From contig JACRGO010000216.1 in NCBI GenBank assembly GCA_016212295.1, forward strand, positions 1-20,175: 20,175 nt of DNA, in the 5' to 3' direction. The notes below the pieces were generated by a model. That model was not told where the DNA came from. It saw nothing but the letters and a program-made list of their open reading frames with translations, and searched no databases. Position 1 is the first letter of the stretch. Every line of letters begins with the position of its first letter. A program made the position numbers and the translations under genes. Source of the stretch: Nitrospinota bacterium (GTDB lineage: Bacteria > Nitrospinota > Nitrospinia > JACRGO01). This document shows positions 13,643-19,783 of the stretch, piece after piece.

Positions 13643-15481
13643 TTAGTTTTTCTTTTTTACACATTCGAGAAGATTTTTCAGGTCTTTATCAGAAATACCA
13701 GGTCTTACATGCTTGATACAAGCTTCTAAATTTTCAGTTGGCAGGCTTAAAATAAAACGTTCAAAGTCTTCTTTGACCAAAGTCTCCATCGCTTCTTTTG
13801 ACTTTTCATCCAATTCTACTTTTCCGAGACGTTTCTCTGCCTCTTCCATAACTTGCCTTCGTAATACAGGATTGAAAATACATGGGTCTGGAATTAAATT
13901 TACCTGTCCACTTTCAATTAAAGGCATCAGCTCAATTAAAAAAGTTAAATTTTTAATCGTTTCTTGCCTATATTGCCCTGGGTTATCTATTGGGCTATAG
14001 TCTTTATTCATAATATTTGCATTCAAAAAGGGGCTTTGTATTAATATTTCATCGGCAAAGAGAGAAAATGAAACCACATTCTTATATATAACTCGGGGGT
14101 CTAAAATGCCTATATATAAAGCCCGTACAACTTTTGAATCTGGTCTTGGCAATAAGGACATCAAATCCGTTTCACTTGGCCAAAGCATTGCAACCGCTCT
14201 ATGAATATCGGCAATTTTTTCGTCTGTAAGATTTCGACGGATATTATTCCAATCACTATCTTCATTGATGTTTAGAATTTTCGTAATAATGTGAAAAAAA
14301 CGTAAGTTTCTTTCGCGAATGCTTAACACAGAGCTGGAGGGTTTTTCATCTTCCGCTTTATCGCGACAACACTTTTTATATTTTTTCCCGCTACCACAAA
14401 CACAAGGCTCATTAGCACCAACCTTACCTTTCCTTGGTGCTTTGTTTAAATAATCAGCTTCTTTCTCCGTTCTACCATATTGATCATGGTAAGAAGATGT
14501 GCCGTCTTTGTATCCTACATATATTTCTCCGCCATAGTGATGTAGCTCATCTATGGGTGGCAATAGTGATTTACCAAGATCAGTCCATGATAAATTTATG
14601 TTTTTTTCAGGATAGAGCCACTCTTTTTTCTCTGCGGCAATAAAACGTTTAGCGCGAAACTTTATAATTTGATTAATCATTACGACTTCTTCGTCGCTAA
14701 GTTTTCTTTTGCAAATAGTGTTATCAATTCGAACCAAAGGTTGCCGAAAAGGATTCGCGTTAATTCTATAGGCTTTAGGGTCTGGTAATTTAGGATTACG
14801 TGCATAATCAAGGTTTGTAAGAATCAAACACCGATTACTATCAAGAGGATAAATTGTTTGAGTTGCTTTCATTTCAATTTTAGGATCGTTAGGGTATTCG
14901 CACTCACGAGAGTTTAGGGGGCAGGCAGAATTGTAAATAGTAACGGGGTGGTCAGATACTATAAATTTAAATTCAGAATTATCAGCATACACAATTTCCT
15001 TTACGGATTCGGTCCACAGCGTACAATGAATTAGTCTTATATTTTGCATCTCTTGTAGCAATCCATTGTGGGTTAGTTTGGGAAATTTTGATCTAATCCA
15101 ATCTAATCCCTTTGGTGTACGGATTTTTTGAATATCCATATATTCAAAAAAGTTTGAAAAATTAGCATGCAATTCACTAAATTCCTGATCCACCATAGCC
15201 TTTACTGCCTTTGAGCCAGCGTTGTCAATTGTTCCAAAGAGGTATCGCTCGATTTCATCATTGAGGAAGTCGTAATAAAAAGTCGTGTAAAGATCAGTCT
15301 GATAAAAACATTGAGAGGGACTAAAAGGCCACTGAACACTTTTCTTTGGAATCTTTCTTCCGTTAGATAATTCTATTTCTTCTGGTGAAAGATCTAAATA
15401 ATAAAAAGAACTCTGCTTGGTGGACAGAAATCTTTTTTGATACCATCGTGGAACGTAATGATTATTTCTTATGATATCCAT
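13643..15481 (-). CDS. DUF4238 protein with SEC-C metal-binding motif
   Basis: A 612-residue protein. Residues about 5-290 are a DUF4238 domain, shown by NHYVPRWYQKRF at 7-18 and IVSDHPVTIYN at 174-184. This family is common in mobile and defence-rich regions, and its biochemical role is not established. Residues 357-372 are a SEC-C zinc-binding motif (EPCVCGSGKKYKKCC; Cys360, 362, 371, 372), as at the C-terminus of SecA. Residues 385-612 are helical and unidentified. The ATG gives the standard DUF4238 N-terminus; no Shine-Dalgarno sequence precedes it. Translation ends at a TAA beyond which the same frame stays open for another 210 codons. As the gene next to the att site it is the prime cargo candidate. 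Confidence 0.85.
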   Translation of the reverse strand: MDIIRNNHYVPRWYQKRFLSTKQSSFYYLDLSPEEIELSNGRKIPKKSVQWPFSPSQCFYQTDLYTTFYYDFLNDEIERYLFGTIDNAGSKAVKAMVDQEFSELHANFSNFFEYMDIQKIRTPKGLDWIRSKFPKLTHNGLLQEMQNIRLIHCTLWTESVKEIVYADNSEFKFIVSDHPVTIYNSACPLNSRECEYPNDPKIEMKATQTIYPLDSNRCLILTNLDYARNPKLPDPKAYRINANPFRQPLVRIDNTICKRKLSDEEVVMINQIIKFRAKRFIAAEKKEWLYPEKNINLSWTDLGKSLLPPIDELHHYGGEIYVGYKDGTSSYHDQYGRTEKEADYLNKAPRKGKVGANEPCVCGSGKKYKKCCRDKAEDEKPSSSVLSIRERNLRFFHIITKILNINEDSDWNNIRRNLTDEKIADIHRAVAMLWPSETDLMSLLPRPDSKVVRALYIGILDPRVIYKNVVSFSLFADEILIQSPFLNANIMNKDYSPIDNPGQYRQETIKNLTFLIELMPLIESGQVNLIPDPCIFNPVLRRQVMEEAEKRLGKVELDEKSKEAMETLVKEDFERFILSLPTENLEACIKHVRPGISDKDLKNLLECVKKKN

Positions 15482-15507
15482 AAAAACGATAAATGAGATC
15501 GGTTATT

Positions 15508-15533
15508 ATTATAGGGTGTTGTTATCAAACAAC
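15508..15533 (-). promoter_or_regulatory. -10 box and palindromic operator before the DUF4238 gene
   Basis: On the minus strand a perfect TATAAT (15508-15513) lies 26 bp before the ATG. Four bases upstream of it the palindrome GTTGTT-ATCA-AACAAC (15518-15533) occupies the spacer, and no good -35 box is visible. This is a typical place for a repressor or activator site. Confidence 0.5.
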
Positions 15534-15614
15534 ATTTTACTATGTTTAAGCCTGCTCAATCATTACTAAGGCTGTGGCTTTACAAGATCAACATTCTAAA
15601 ACCTCAAAAATAGG

Positions 15615-15697
15615 GGAGCCTGGGGCGACGGCAGGAGCCAATGAACTTCCTGGGGAGTGAATTTAAGAAGGGTGGAAACCCTTCTTAACCAGGCTCC
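15615..15697. ncRNA. Candidate structured RNA: two hairpins enclosed in a 9-bp stem
   Basis: GGAGCCTGG (15615-15623) pairs with CCAGGCTCC (15689-15697). Inside lie the hairpin CAGGA/TCCTG (15632-15636 and 15648-15652) and a perfect 11-bp hairpin TTAAGAAGGGT-GGAA-ACCCTTCTTAA (15663-15688). Together they form a compact three-way junction with no coding capacity. On the minus strand a T-rich stretch (TATTTTTG) follows. The strand and function are unknown; it could equally be a DNA hairpin element. Confidence 0.45.
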
Positions 15698-15735
15698 TTG
15701 GAAAGCGCTTTGAATTTCCGCTCTTTTAAAGACAC

Positions 15736-15768
15736 AAAAAAAGGGGGCAGGCTGAAAAGCCCACCCCC
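15736..15768 (-). terminator. Terminator after the methyltransferase gene
   Basis: GGGGG (15743-15747) and CCCCC (15764-15768) enclose GGCT-GAAA-AGCC, with a 2-by-2 internal loop. On the minus strand seven T follow. It lies 12 bp past the restored stop codon of the methyltransferase (15780), which supports that end point. Confidence 0.8.
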
Positions 15769-15779
15769 TGAAATCTCCT

Positions 15780-16464
15780 CTATCGTAATCTGCTGATAGC
15801 GATATCGGCATAATTGCGATTGATTTCGATAGAGATATGCTGACGTCCTAATTTTTGGGCTGCGTCCGCAGTGCTACCTGAACCGGCAAAGGGGATCAAG
15901 GATAATGTCATCCTTCCTTGAGTAGGCCCTGATAAGGGGCAATAAGGCCACGAGAGGTTTTTGGGTGGGGTGAAGTTTATTGCCGGTATACTGCCATTCT
16001 AAAACACTTGGAGGAATAATCGGTGGTTGTTTAGGCCATCCCTTCCCCAAAAGATAAGCCGATTCATGATAACGCCCGGCAAAACCCTTGGATGACGGAT
16101 AATTCTTTTTCCAGACAAAATGTTCAAGCGGTTTAAAGCCCGCCGACTTCCACGCGAAGAGAAATTCATCCGCCCGCTGAAAGCCATAAAAACAGATCAA
16201 GAAACTGTTCTTTTTTAAAACACGATAAATTTCTGAAAAAGCGGGTTTGAGCCACCAGCCATTATTATCACCGGTGATGCTTCTGCCATCCCTTGATTTG
16301 TAATTTACAAGATAAGGCGGATCGGTTAAGACCATGTCAACACTTTCGCCGGGCATATTCCGCATTATTTTTAGGCAGTCGCCATAGATAATATGATTGA
16401 CGATGTCGTCAATTTTCAAAGTCTTTGCACTTTGTGGTTCGCATTGTTGGAATACATTGTTCAT
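15780..16464 (-). pseudogene. Beta-class DNA methyltransferase, frameshifted near the C-terminus
   Basis: A phage-type S-adenosylmethionine-dependent DNA methyltransferase (N6-adenine or N4-cytosine; target unknown). From the ATG at 16464: IIYGDCLKIM, the catalytic TDPPY at 47-51, GFQRADEFLFAWK, HPTQKP around 164-169, then DDIILDP. Motif IV thus precedes motif I, the beta arrangement. At 15888-15894 the sequence CCCCTTT has one extra base. Removing it restores FAGSGSTADAAQKLGRQHIS and a TAG at 15780-15782, giving 228 residues, the usual size; uncorrected, the frame ends CRFR at 15874. The loss removes the cofactor-binding FAGSG, so the protein as read is inactive. A sequencing error is possible. 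The frame upstream of 16464 runs into a hairpin and is not coding. Confidence 0.85.
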
Positions 16465-16492
16465 AGTAAAAAAAAGGTTAATGAAATAAAGA

Positions 16493-16519
16493 GGGGCAAG
16501 CCCCATTGAAGCCTGCCCC
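16493..16519 (-). terminator. Hairpin GGGGCA...TGCCCC between two element genes
   Basis: GGGGCA (16493-16498) pairs with TGCCCC (16514-16519), with GC/GC inside. On the minus strand it starts 5 bp after a stop codon, and its T-tract (TCTTTATTTC) is also the leader of the next gene, the methyltransferase. Confidence 0.65.
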
Positions 16520-16524
16520 TTTTT

Positions 16525-16845
16525 TTATTTTGTTTTTTCTAAAATACTTATTATTCTTTCTACTATCGCCTTATCTCTCCCTCCAATGTGCCAATTCATT
16601 ATTTCTTCGGTCTTCATTCCGTCTTTGCCTAAATAATTTTTCCCGTCTTTCCAGTTGTAAATAGTAGCTACTTTTCCATCTTCAAATTTTACCCACCATT
16701 CGGCGTCCGATTTGTAGCAAATAAAGTCGCTTTTTAATGGCTGGCCAAAGGCATCAACCAATTTTTGGAAGGAAGATATTATTTCTCCCTGAAAGCATGT
16801 TCCTGTGATTTTGATTTTTCTATTATTGTGAGTTGAGAATTTCAT
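16525..16845 (-). CDS. Small phage-associated protein of unknown function
   Basis: A 106-residue cytoplasmic protein. The stretch DAEWWVKFEDGKVATIYNWKDGKNY followed by TEEIMNWHIGG matches what I recall of a small protein family common in tailed phages and prophages, whose function is not known. It looks like one compact alpha/beta domain with no membrane segment. It is preceded by the shared leader (16857-16872, 11 nt before the ATG) instead of a Shine-Dalgarno sequence and followed by a GGGGCA/TGCCCC hairpin. Confidence 0.8.
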   Translation of the reverse strand: MKFSTHNNRKIKITGTCFQGEIISSFQKLVDAFGQPLKSDFICYKSDAEWWVKFEDGKVATIYNWKDGKNYLGKDGMKTEEIMNWHIGGRDKAIVERIISILEKTK

Positions 16846-16856
16846 GGTTAAAAATT

Positions 16857-16872
16857 GGTTAAGAAATAAAAA
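16857..16872 (-). promoter_or_regulatory. Shared leader motif, copy with consensus sequence
   Basis: On the minus strand this reads TTTTTATTTCTTAACC, 11 nt before the ATG at 16845. Near-identical copies precede the starts at 16464 (copy 16476-16491), 17161 (17174-17189), 18351 (18362-18378) and 19477 (19492-19509). An orphan copy lies at 17923-17939 just past the stop of the gene ending at 17941. No Shine-Dalgarno sequence occurs at these starts. Confidence 0.7.
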
Positions 16873-16900
16873 GGGGCAAGTCAGTTGCCGGACCTGCCCC
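16873..16900 (-). terminator. Hairpin GGGGCA...TGCCCC upstream of the small phage-type gene
   Basis: GGGGCA (16873-16878) pairs with TGCCCC (16895-16900), and GTC/GAC pairs inside. On the minus strand it is followed at once by CTTTTTATTTCTTAACC, so the T-tract and the leader of the next gene coincide. Confidence 0.7.
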
Positions 16901-16915
16901 CCAAGACCCTGACGG

Positions 16916-17161
16916 TCAATTTTTAGTTTCCGTTTTCTGAGCGTAATAGGAAAACTTACTCAGCTTATCGCCTTTCAGCAAAACTTTATTACCCTTTCCA
17001 TTTTCCAGATAAACCAACTTGGTGGCAGGGTCAAAAACGGCTTTTACATCAGCCTGAAAGTCCTTTTGAACTTCGGCGTATTTGTCCAAAAGCCGGGCGA
17101 TCATTTTTAGTTCGCGGAAGGCAAGCCCGGTCAGGTTCAAGGAAATGATTTTCTTGTTCAT
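16916..17161 (-). CDS. Small hypothetical protein
   Basis: An 81-residue lysine-rich soluble protein with no family I recognise. The first half is helical (AFRELKMIARLLDKYAEVQKDF), and the second half alternates like a beta hairpin (TKLVYLENGKGNKVLLKG). Gene order, the shared leader 12 nt before the ATG (17174-17189) and the hairpin after its stop show it is one of the element's gene units. It may be a phage accessory or nucleic-acid-binding protein, but only its basic character hints at that. Confidence 0.7.
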   Translation of the reverse strand: MNKKIISLNLTGLAFRELKMIARLLDKYAEVQKDFQADVKAVFDPATKLVYLENGKGNKVLLKGDKLSKFSYYAQKTETKN

Positions 17162-17188
17162 GATTAAAAAAGTGGTTAAGAAATAAAA

Positions 17189-17224
17189 ATCCCCGCCTAG
17201 AGGGTTAAAATCCAGGGTGGGGAT
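17189..17224 (-). terminator. Hairpin ATCCCC...GGGGAT upstream of the 81-residue gene
   Basis: ATCCCC (17189-17194) pairs with GGGGAT (17219-17224), with weaker CC/GG pairing inside. On the minus strand it runs straight into TTTTTATTTCTTAACC. This is the same hairpin-leader layout as at 16873-16900. Confidence 0.6.
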
Positions 17225-17254
17225 AAGGTATATGTAAAAAGGTATATCTGGAAA

Positions 17255-17457
17255 CGCTTAAGAAGTTCCAGGCTAGACCCTGGGCGATTTAAGCGACTAT
17301 CGGCCTCTTAATTTTTTGGCTGGTTTTTTTGAAGTTTGCAAAAACGCCAAGGAGTCAAGGTGGAGCCCCGCCTTGGCGGGGACTACCTTGACGCCCTCCG
17401 CAAGGACAATGCTGAACCATGCCACACCGCGATAATGAAAAAGGCCGGTCGCTTAAA
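17255..17457. repeat. Structured block 1: nested inverted repeats with alternative pairings
   Basis: TTTAAGCGAC plus CGGCCT (17288-17306, with a TAT bulge) pairs with AGGCCG plus GTCGCTTAAA (17442-17457), a 16-bp stem. It encloses a hairpin GTCAAGG...CCCCGCC-TT-GGCGGGG...CCTTGAC (17354-17392) and a smaller TTGGC/GCCAA pair. The same TTAAGCG (17289-17295) can instead pair with CGCTTAA at 17255-17261, closing a hairpin with CCAGG/CCTGG. The two forms exclude each other. No coding capacity is seen. Confidence 0.6.
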
Positions 17458-17518
17458 TGCCCTATCCGAAGGGGAAAACAGTTTTCAAAAAAACAAAAAA
17501 CAAAAACAAAATAAAAAA

Positions 17519-17760
17519 GGCGTCCGGGGGGTGTTGGGGGACCTCCCCCGACCCTGCCTGCTTAGATGTGTCTGTTAGTCGGCATTCGTTCAGAAGGCAG
17601 AATAACAGTTAACACCATCAAGCAGGCAGGGTCGGGGGAGATTTTTCCTATTTGCGCAAGAGCTATTTCCGCTTTCTCTTCCCCAATTGCAAGAAAGGGA
17701 GAAAGCTGTAAATAGCCGTAAGCATTAGGAAAATCTGCCCCCGACACCCCCCAGGACGCC
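17519..17760. repeat. Structured block 2: 242-bp three-way inverted repeat, MITE-like or ncRNA
   Basis: The outer arms 17519-17540 and 17738-17760 form a 22-bp stem (GGCGTCC with GGACGCC, then a G-run with a C-run, one bulge). Arm A is a perfect 21-bp stem, 17543-17563 with 17620-17640; its loop pairs again through GATG/CATC and CTGTTA/TAACAG. Arm B pairs ATTTTTCCTA with TAGGAAAAT, GCTATTT with AAATAGC and GCTTTCTC with GAGAAAGC. Almost every base is paired. A-rich stretches of similar sequence flank both sides. On the minus strand a long T-rich run follows. Confidence 0.75.
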
Positions 17761-17794
17761 ACAAAAAAATAAAAAAGAAAAAAAAGAAAAAGAG

Positions 17795-17848
17795 TATAAG
17801 ACTGGATTTTGTAGTCATCTTATACCCTATCTTATAGGCAATCTTATA
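17795..17848. repeat. Iteron-like array: three ATCTTATA repeats at 12-bp spacing plus an inverted copy
   Basis: ATCTTATA occurs at 17817-17824, 17829-17836 and 17841-17848, each followed by a different 4-bp spacer, so the period is exactly 12 bp. TATAAGAC at 17795-17802 is an inverted copy with one change. The array lies between structured block 2 and the S74-like gene. It may bind a replication or regulatory protein. Confidence 0.65.
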
Positions 17849-17940
17849 GGGAGAGACAAAAGGAGAGAGGATAGAACGAAGGGCGTTGGTTAATTATACC
17901 GGGGATTAGGTCGTTTTAAAAAGGTTAGGAAATAAAAAAT

Positions 17941-18351
17941 TTACTGCTTCTCCAAGGCTTGTATTCTCTCCTCTATGTTTTTCAAGCCGCCTTGCTGTTC
18001 CTTGATGGCTTCCACAACCACCGGAAACAGCCCGTCATAATCAACGGACTTTATCCCGTCTTTGTTCTCACTCACCAGCTCCGGCAAAACCGCCTCTACC
18101 TCCTGGGCAATGACCCCCATTTGTTTTCCCTCACCCCTGGCTTTGTCCTTCCAATAGTAATTGACCCCGTTCAAATTCAGGAGCTTGGCCAAGGCGTGCT
18201 CAATCGGGCTAATTTTAATTTCCACTTCTCCGGCCAAGACTTTTTCCCGGGCTAAATGGAAAAAAGAAATAAAAGTAAGACTGGCGGCGAAAAGGAGAAA
18301 TGACCATAAGATTTTCTTCCGCAAGCCGGAAAAGACTTTTTTGAGTTTCAT
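17941..18351 (-). CDS. Membrane-anchored, truncated S74-type (intramolecular chaperone) protein
   Basis: A 136-residue protein. Residues about 14-30 form a membrane helix after a basic N-terminus. Residues about 48-120 match the S74 chaperone domain: ISPIEHALAKLLNLNGVNYYWKDK, MGVIAQEVEAVLPELV and YDGLFPVVVEAIKEQQ. The end is a short coiled coil. The Ser-Asp self-cleavage site that opens the domain (SDSRLKKD in its neighbour) is missing, so it cannot cleave in the known way and has no fibre portion. It is a clear paralogue of the gene 67 bp upstream. The leader variant 18362-18378 precedes the ATG by 10 nt. Confidence 0.8.
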   Translation of the reverse strand: MKLKKVFSGLRKKILWSFLLFAASLTFISFFHLAREKVLAGEVEIKISPIEHALAKLLNLNGVNYYWKDKARGEGKQMGVIAQEVEAVLPELVSENKDGIKSVDYDGLFPVVVEAIKEQQGGLKNIEERIQALEKQ

Positions 18352-18418
18352 TGGGAGTTTTGATTAAGAAATATAAAAGGCGGGCAAATCTTTGAGGTTT
18401 GGAAAAATAAAAAGCGGA

Positions 18419-19477
18419 CTATCCTTGCTCTTCCAAATTCAGCACTTGTTCCCGAAGCTCCCTGATGGAAGCTCCTTGCTCCGTAATGGTCTTTTGCTGT
18501 TCCTTGATCGCTTCAATCAGCGCCCCGACCAAGTTGGCATAGGCGACCGATTTCATCCCTTCTTTGTCGGTCTTCACCAGTTCGGGGAAAACTTTTTCCA
18601 CCTCCTGGGCAATCACGCCCATTTGCAAACCCTGATCTTGGTTTTTGTCTTTCCAGTAAAAATTAACCCCGTTGAGTTGCAAGACTTTGGCGAGAGCGTT
18701 CTGGATGGGGCGAAGGTCTTTTTTGAGGCGGGAGTCGGAGGTTTGGGTAATTGTCGGGGCGGTGATAGTGCCTTTGGCGGTGATATTTCCACCTCCACCA
18801 CCAGCATCAAGACCCACATTTACATCTCCACTCACATTCACCTTCCAATCACTATTATTTATCTCAAGTGTCTTGCCATTACTATACTCAGAAACTCCTA
18901 AGCTATTTTTACTGGCGTTATCCGCAAAAATTACTTTATCAGTAGCGATTTTTAAGACACCGTGATCGCCCGCTGTGGTCTTTGGAATTCTTTTGTACAC
19001 AATACGAGCGCCATAATCAAAACCGCTAACGGCGTTAGTAAAATCCATAATTACAGGGGCATCTTTATTGGTTGTTTTAAGCTCAAGAGTTGCCTGATTT
19101 GCACTTGTTAGATTGAGAGCAACATTTTTCGCACCTGTTAAATTAAGAGCAACATCATTTGGATTTGTCGCGCTTAACCGCTCATTGTTTGAGTTAATGT
19201 TAACATTACCTATATGGTAAGTATTATCAATTCTTCCCATGGTTTTTGCTAACTCCGGTTTCGTCACCCACACGCTCGCCACATTCCCCAGTTCCGGGGT
19301 GGTCTGCGGGGGTTCGCCGGGGGACCAGTAGGTGTTGGTGGTGGAAACATTACTACCAACAAAAGCGGCAGAGACTATAAAATAAGCACTAAGCAAAAAA
19401 GCGATGGTCAGAAGCGAGGCAATAACAGCCTTAGACCATTCCCTGAAAAGAGCGTGGATTTTTTGGAGAGCTTTCAT
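18419..19477 (-). CDS. Membrane-anchored surface or fibre protein with S74 self-cleaving chaperone domain
   Basis: A 352-residue protein. A basic N-terminus and membrane helix (residues about 17-40) are followed by an Asn/Thr-rich beta region with internal repeats (DVALNLTGAKNVALNLTSA), a glycine turn (GGGGG) and the S74 domain from residue 247: SDSRLKKDLRPI, NGVNFYWKDK, MGVIAQEVEKVFPELV, IEAIKEQQ and a coiled-coil end. In phage tail spikes this domain trimerises the fibre and then cuts itself off before the Ser-Asp. The frame extends to 19579, but the ATG at 19477, 14 nt behind a copy of the shared leader (19492-19509), is the likely start. The membrane helix suggests a cell-surface rather than a virion protein. 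Confidence 0.85.
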   Translation of the reverse strand: MKALQKIHALFREWSKAVIASLLTIAFLLSAYFIVSAAFVGSNVSTTNTYWSPGEPPQTTPELGNVASVWVTKPELAKTMGRIDNTYHIGNVNINSNNERLSATNPNDVALNLTGAKNVALNLTSANQATLELKTTNKDAPVIMDFTNAVSGFDYGARIVYKRIPKTTAGDHGVLKIATDKVIFADNASKNSLGVSEYSNGKTLEINNSDWKVNVSGDVNVGLDAGGGGGNITAKGTITAPTITQTSDSRLKKDLRPIQNALAKVLQLNGVNFYWKDKNQDQGLQMGVIAQEVEKVFPELVKTDKEGMKSVAYANLVGALIEAIKEQQKTITEQGASIRELREQVLNLEEQG

Positions 19478-19621
19478 TTTATTTGGATTTTTGTTAAGAA
19501 ATAAAAAAAGATTAATTAATTTTTTAGCGAAAAAAACCATAGCCAAATTTCCCCCCAAAAAGGCGGAGAAGCTGACCATGGAGAAAAGAAACAGCGGTCA
19601 ACTGTTTGCTTAAAGAGGTCT

Positions 19622-19732
19622 TTAGTTCGCCCCCCCCCCCCCCTTAGCTTTGGAGGTTTGGCGCTTTCCCTTCACCTTTGGCTCTTTGGGGAATTTACAA
19701 AGCTTTTCGTTGTTGATTTTTTCTTCGGACAT
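19622..19732 (-). CDS. Mini-ORF containing a run of 14 G (14 C on the plus strand)
   Basis: From the ATG at 19732 the frame gives MSEEKINNEKLCKFPKEPKV, KGKRQTSKAK, then Gly4-Ala-Asn and a stop: 36 residues, very basic. The 14-base tract is at 19630-19643. With one more G the frame would instead stay open for about 35 further codons (ELKTSLSKQLTAVSF and on), and with one fewer it would read through RTKDLFKQTVDRCFF. The N-terminal part looks coding, but no family is known and no good ribosome binding site is seen. The tract could be a phase-variation switch or a sequencing artefact. Confidence 0.4.
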   Translation of the reverse strand: MSEEKINNEKLCKFPKEPKVKGKRQTSKAKGGGGAN

Positions 19733-19783
19733 ACAGGGAGGGAAAGAGGACTTAAACGCCGCTATTTTACACCCTCTTTTGTA

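Noticed and set aside
13643-13645. Selenocysteine or pyrrolysine read-through
   Set aside because: The stop is TAA, not TGA or TAG, and no insertion hairpin was recognised.
15596-15811. 71-residue minus-strand frame
   Set aside because: It runs through the candidate structured RNA, a terminator and the end of the restored methyltransferase frame.
16465-16506. Extension of the methyltransferase to the ATG at 16506
   Set aside because: It lies inside a terminator-like hairpin and the leader motif.
16476-17224. Integron gene cassettes with attC sites
   Set aside because: One orientation and a hairpin after each gene resemble cassettes, and TCTTAAC is close to the attC R'' box. But the paired R' box, extrahelical bases and an integrase are missing, and the hairpins end in T-tracts.
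17336-17762. Open frames inside the structured blocks
   Set aside because: Both strands show open frames only because the region is GC-rich and palindromic; their translations are low-complexity and lack start signals.
19478-19579. 34-residue extension of the large S74 protein
   Set aside because: It runs through the shared leader motif; the ATG at 19477 sits at the same distance from that motif as in the neighbouring genes.
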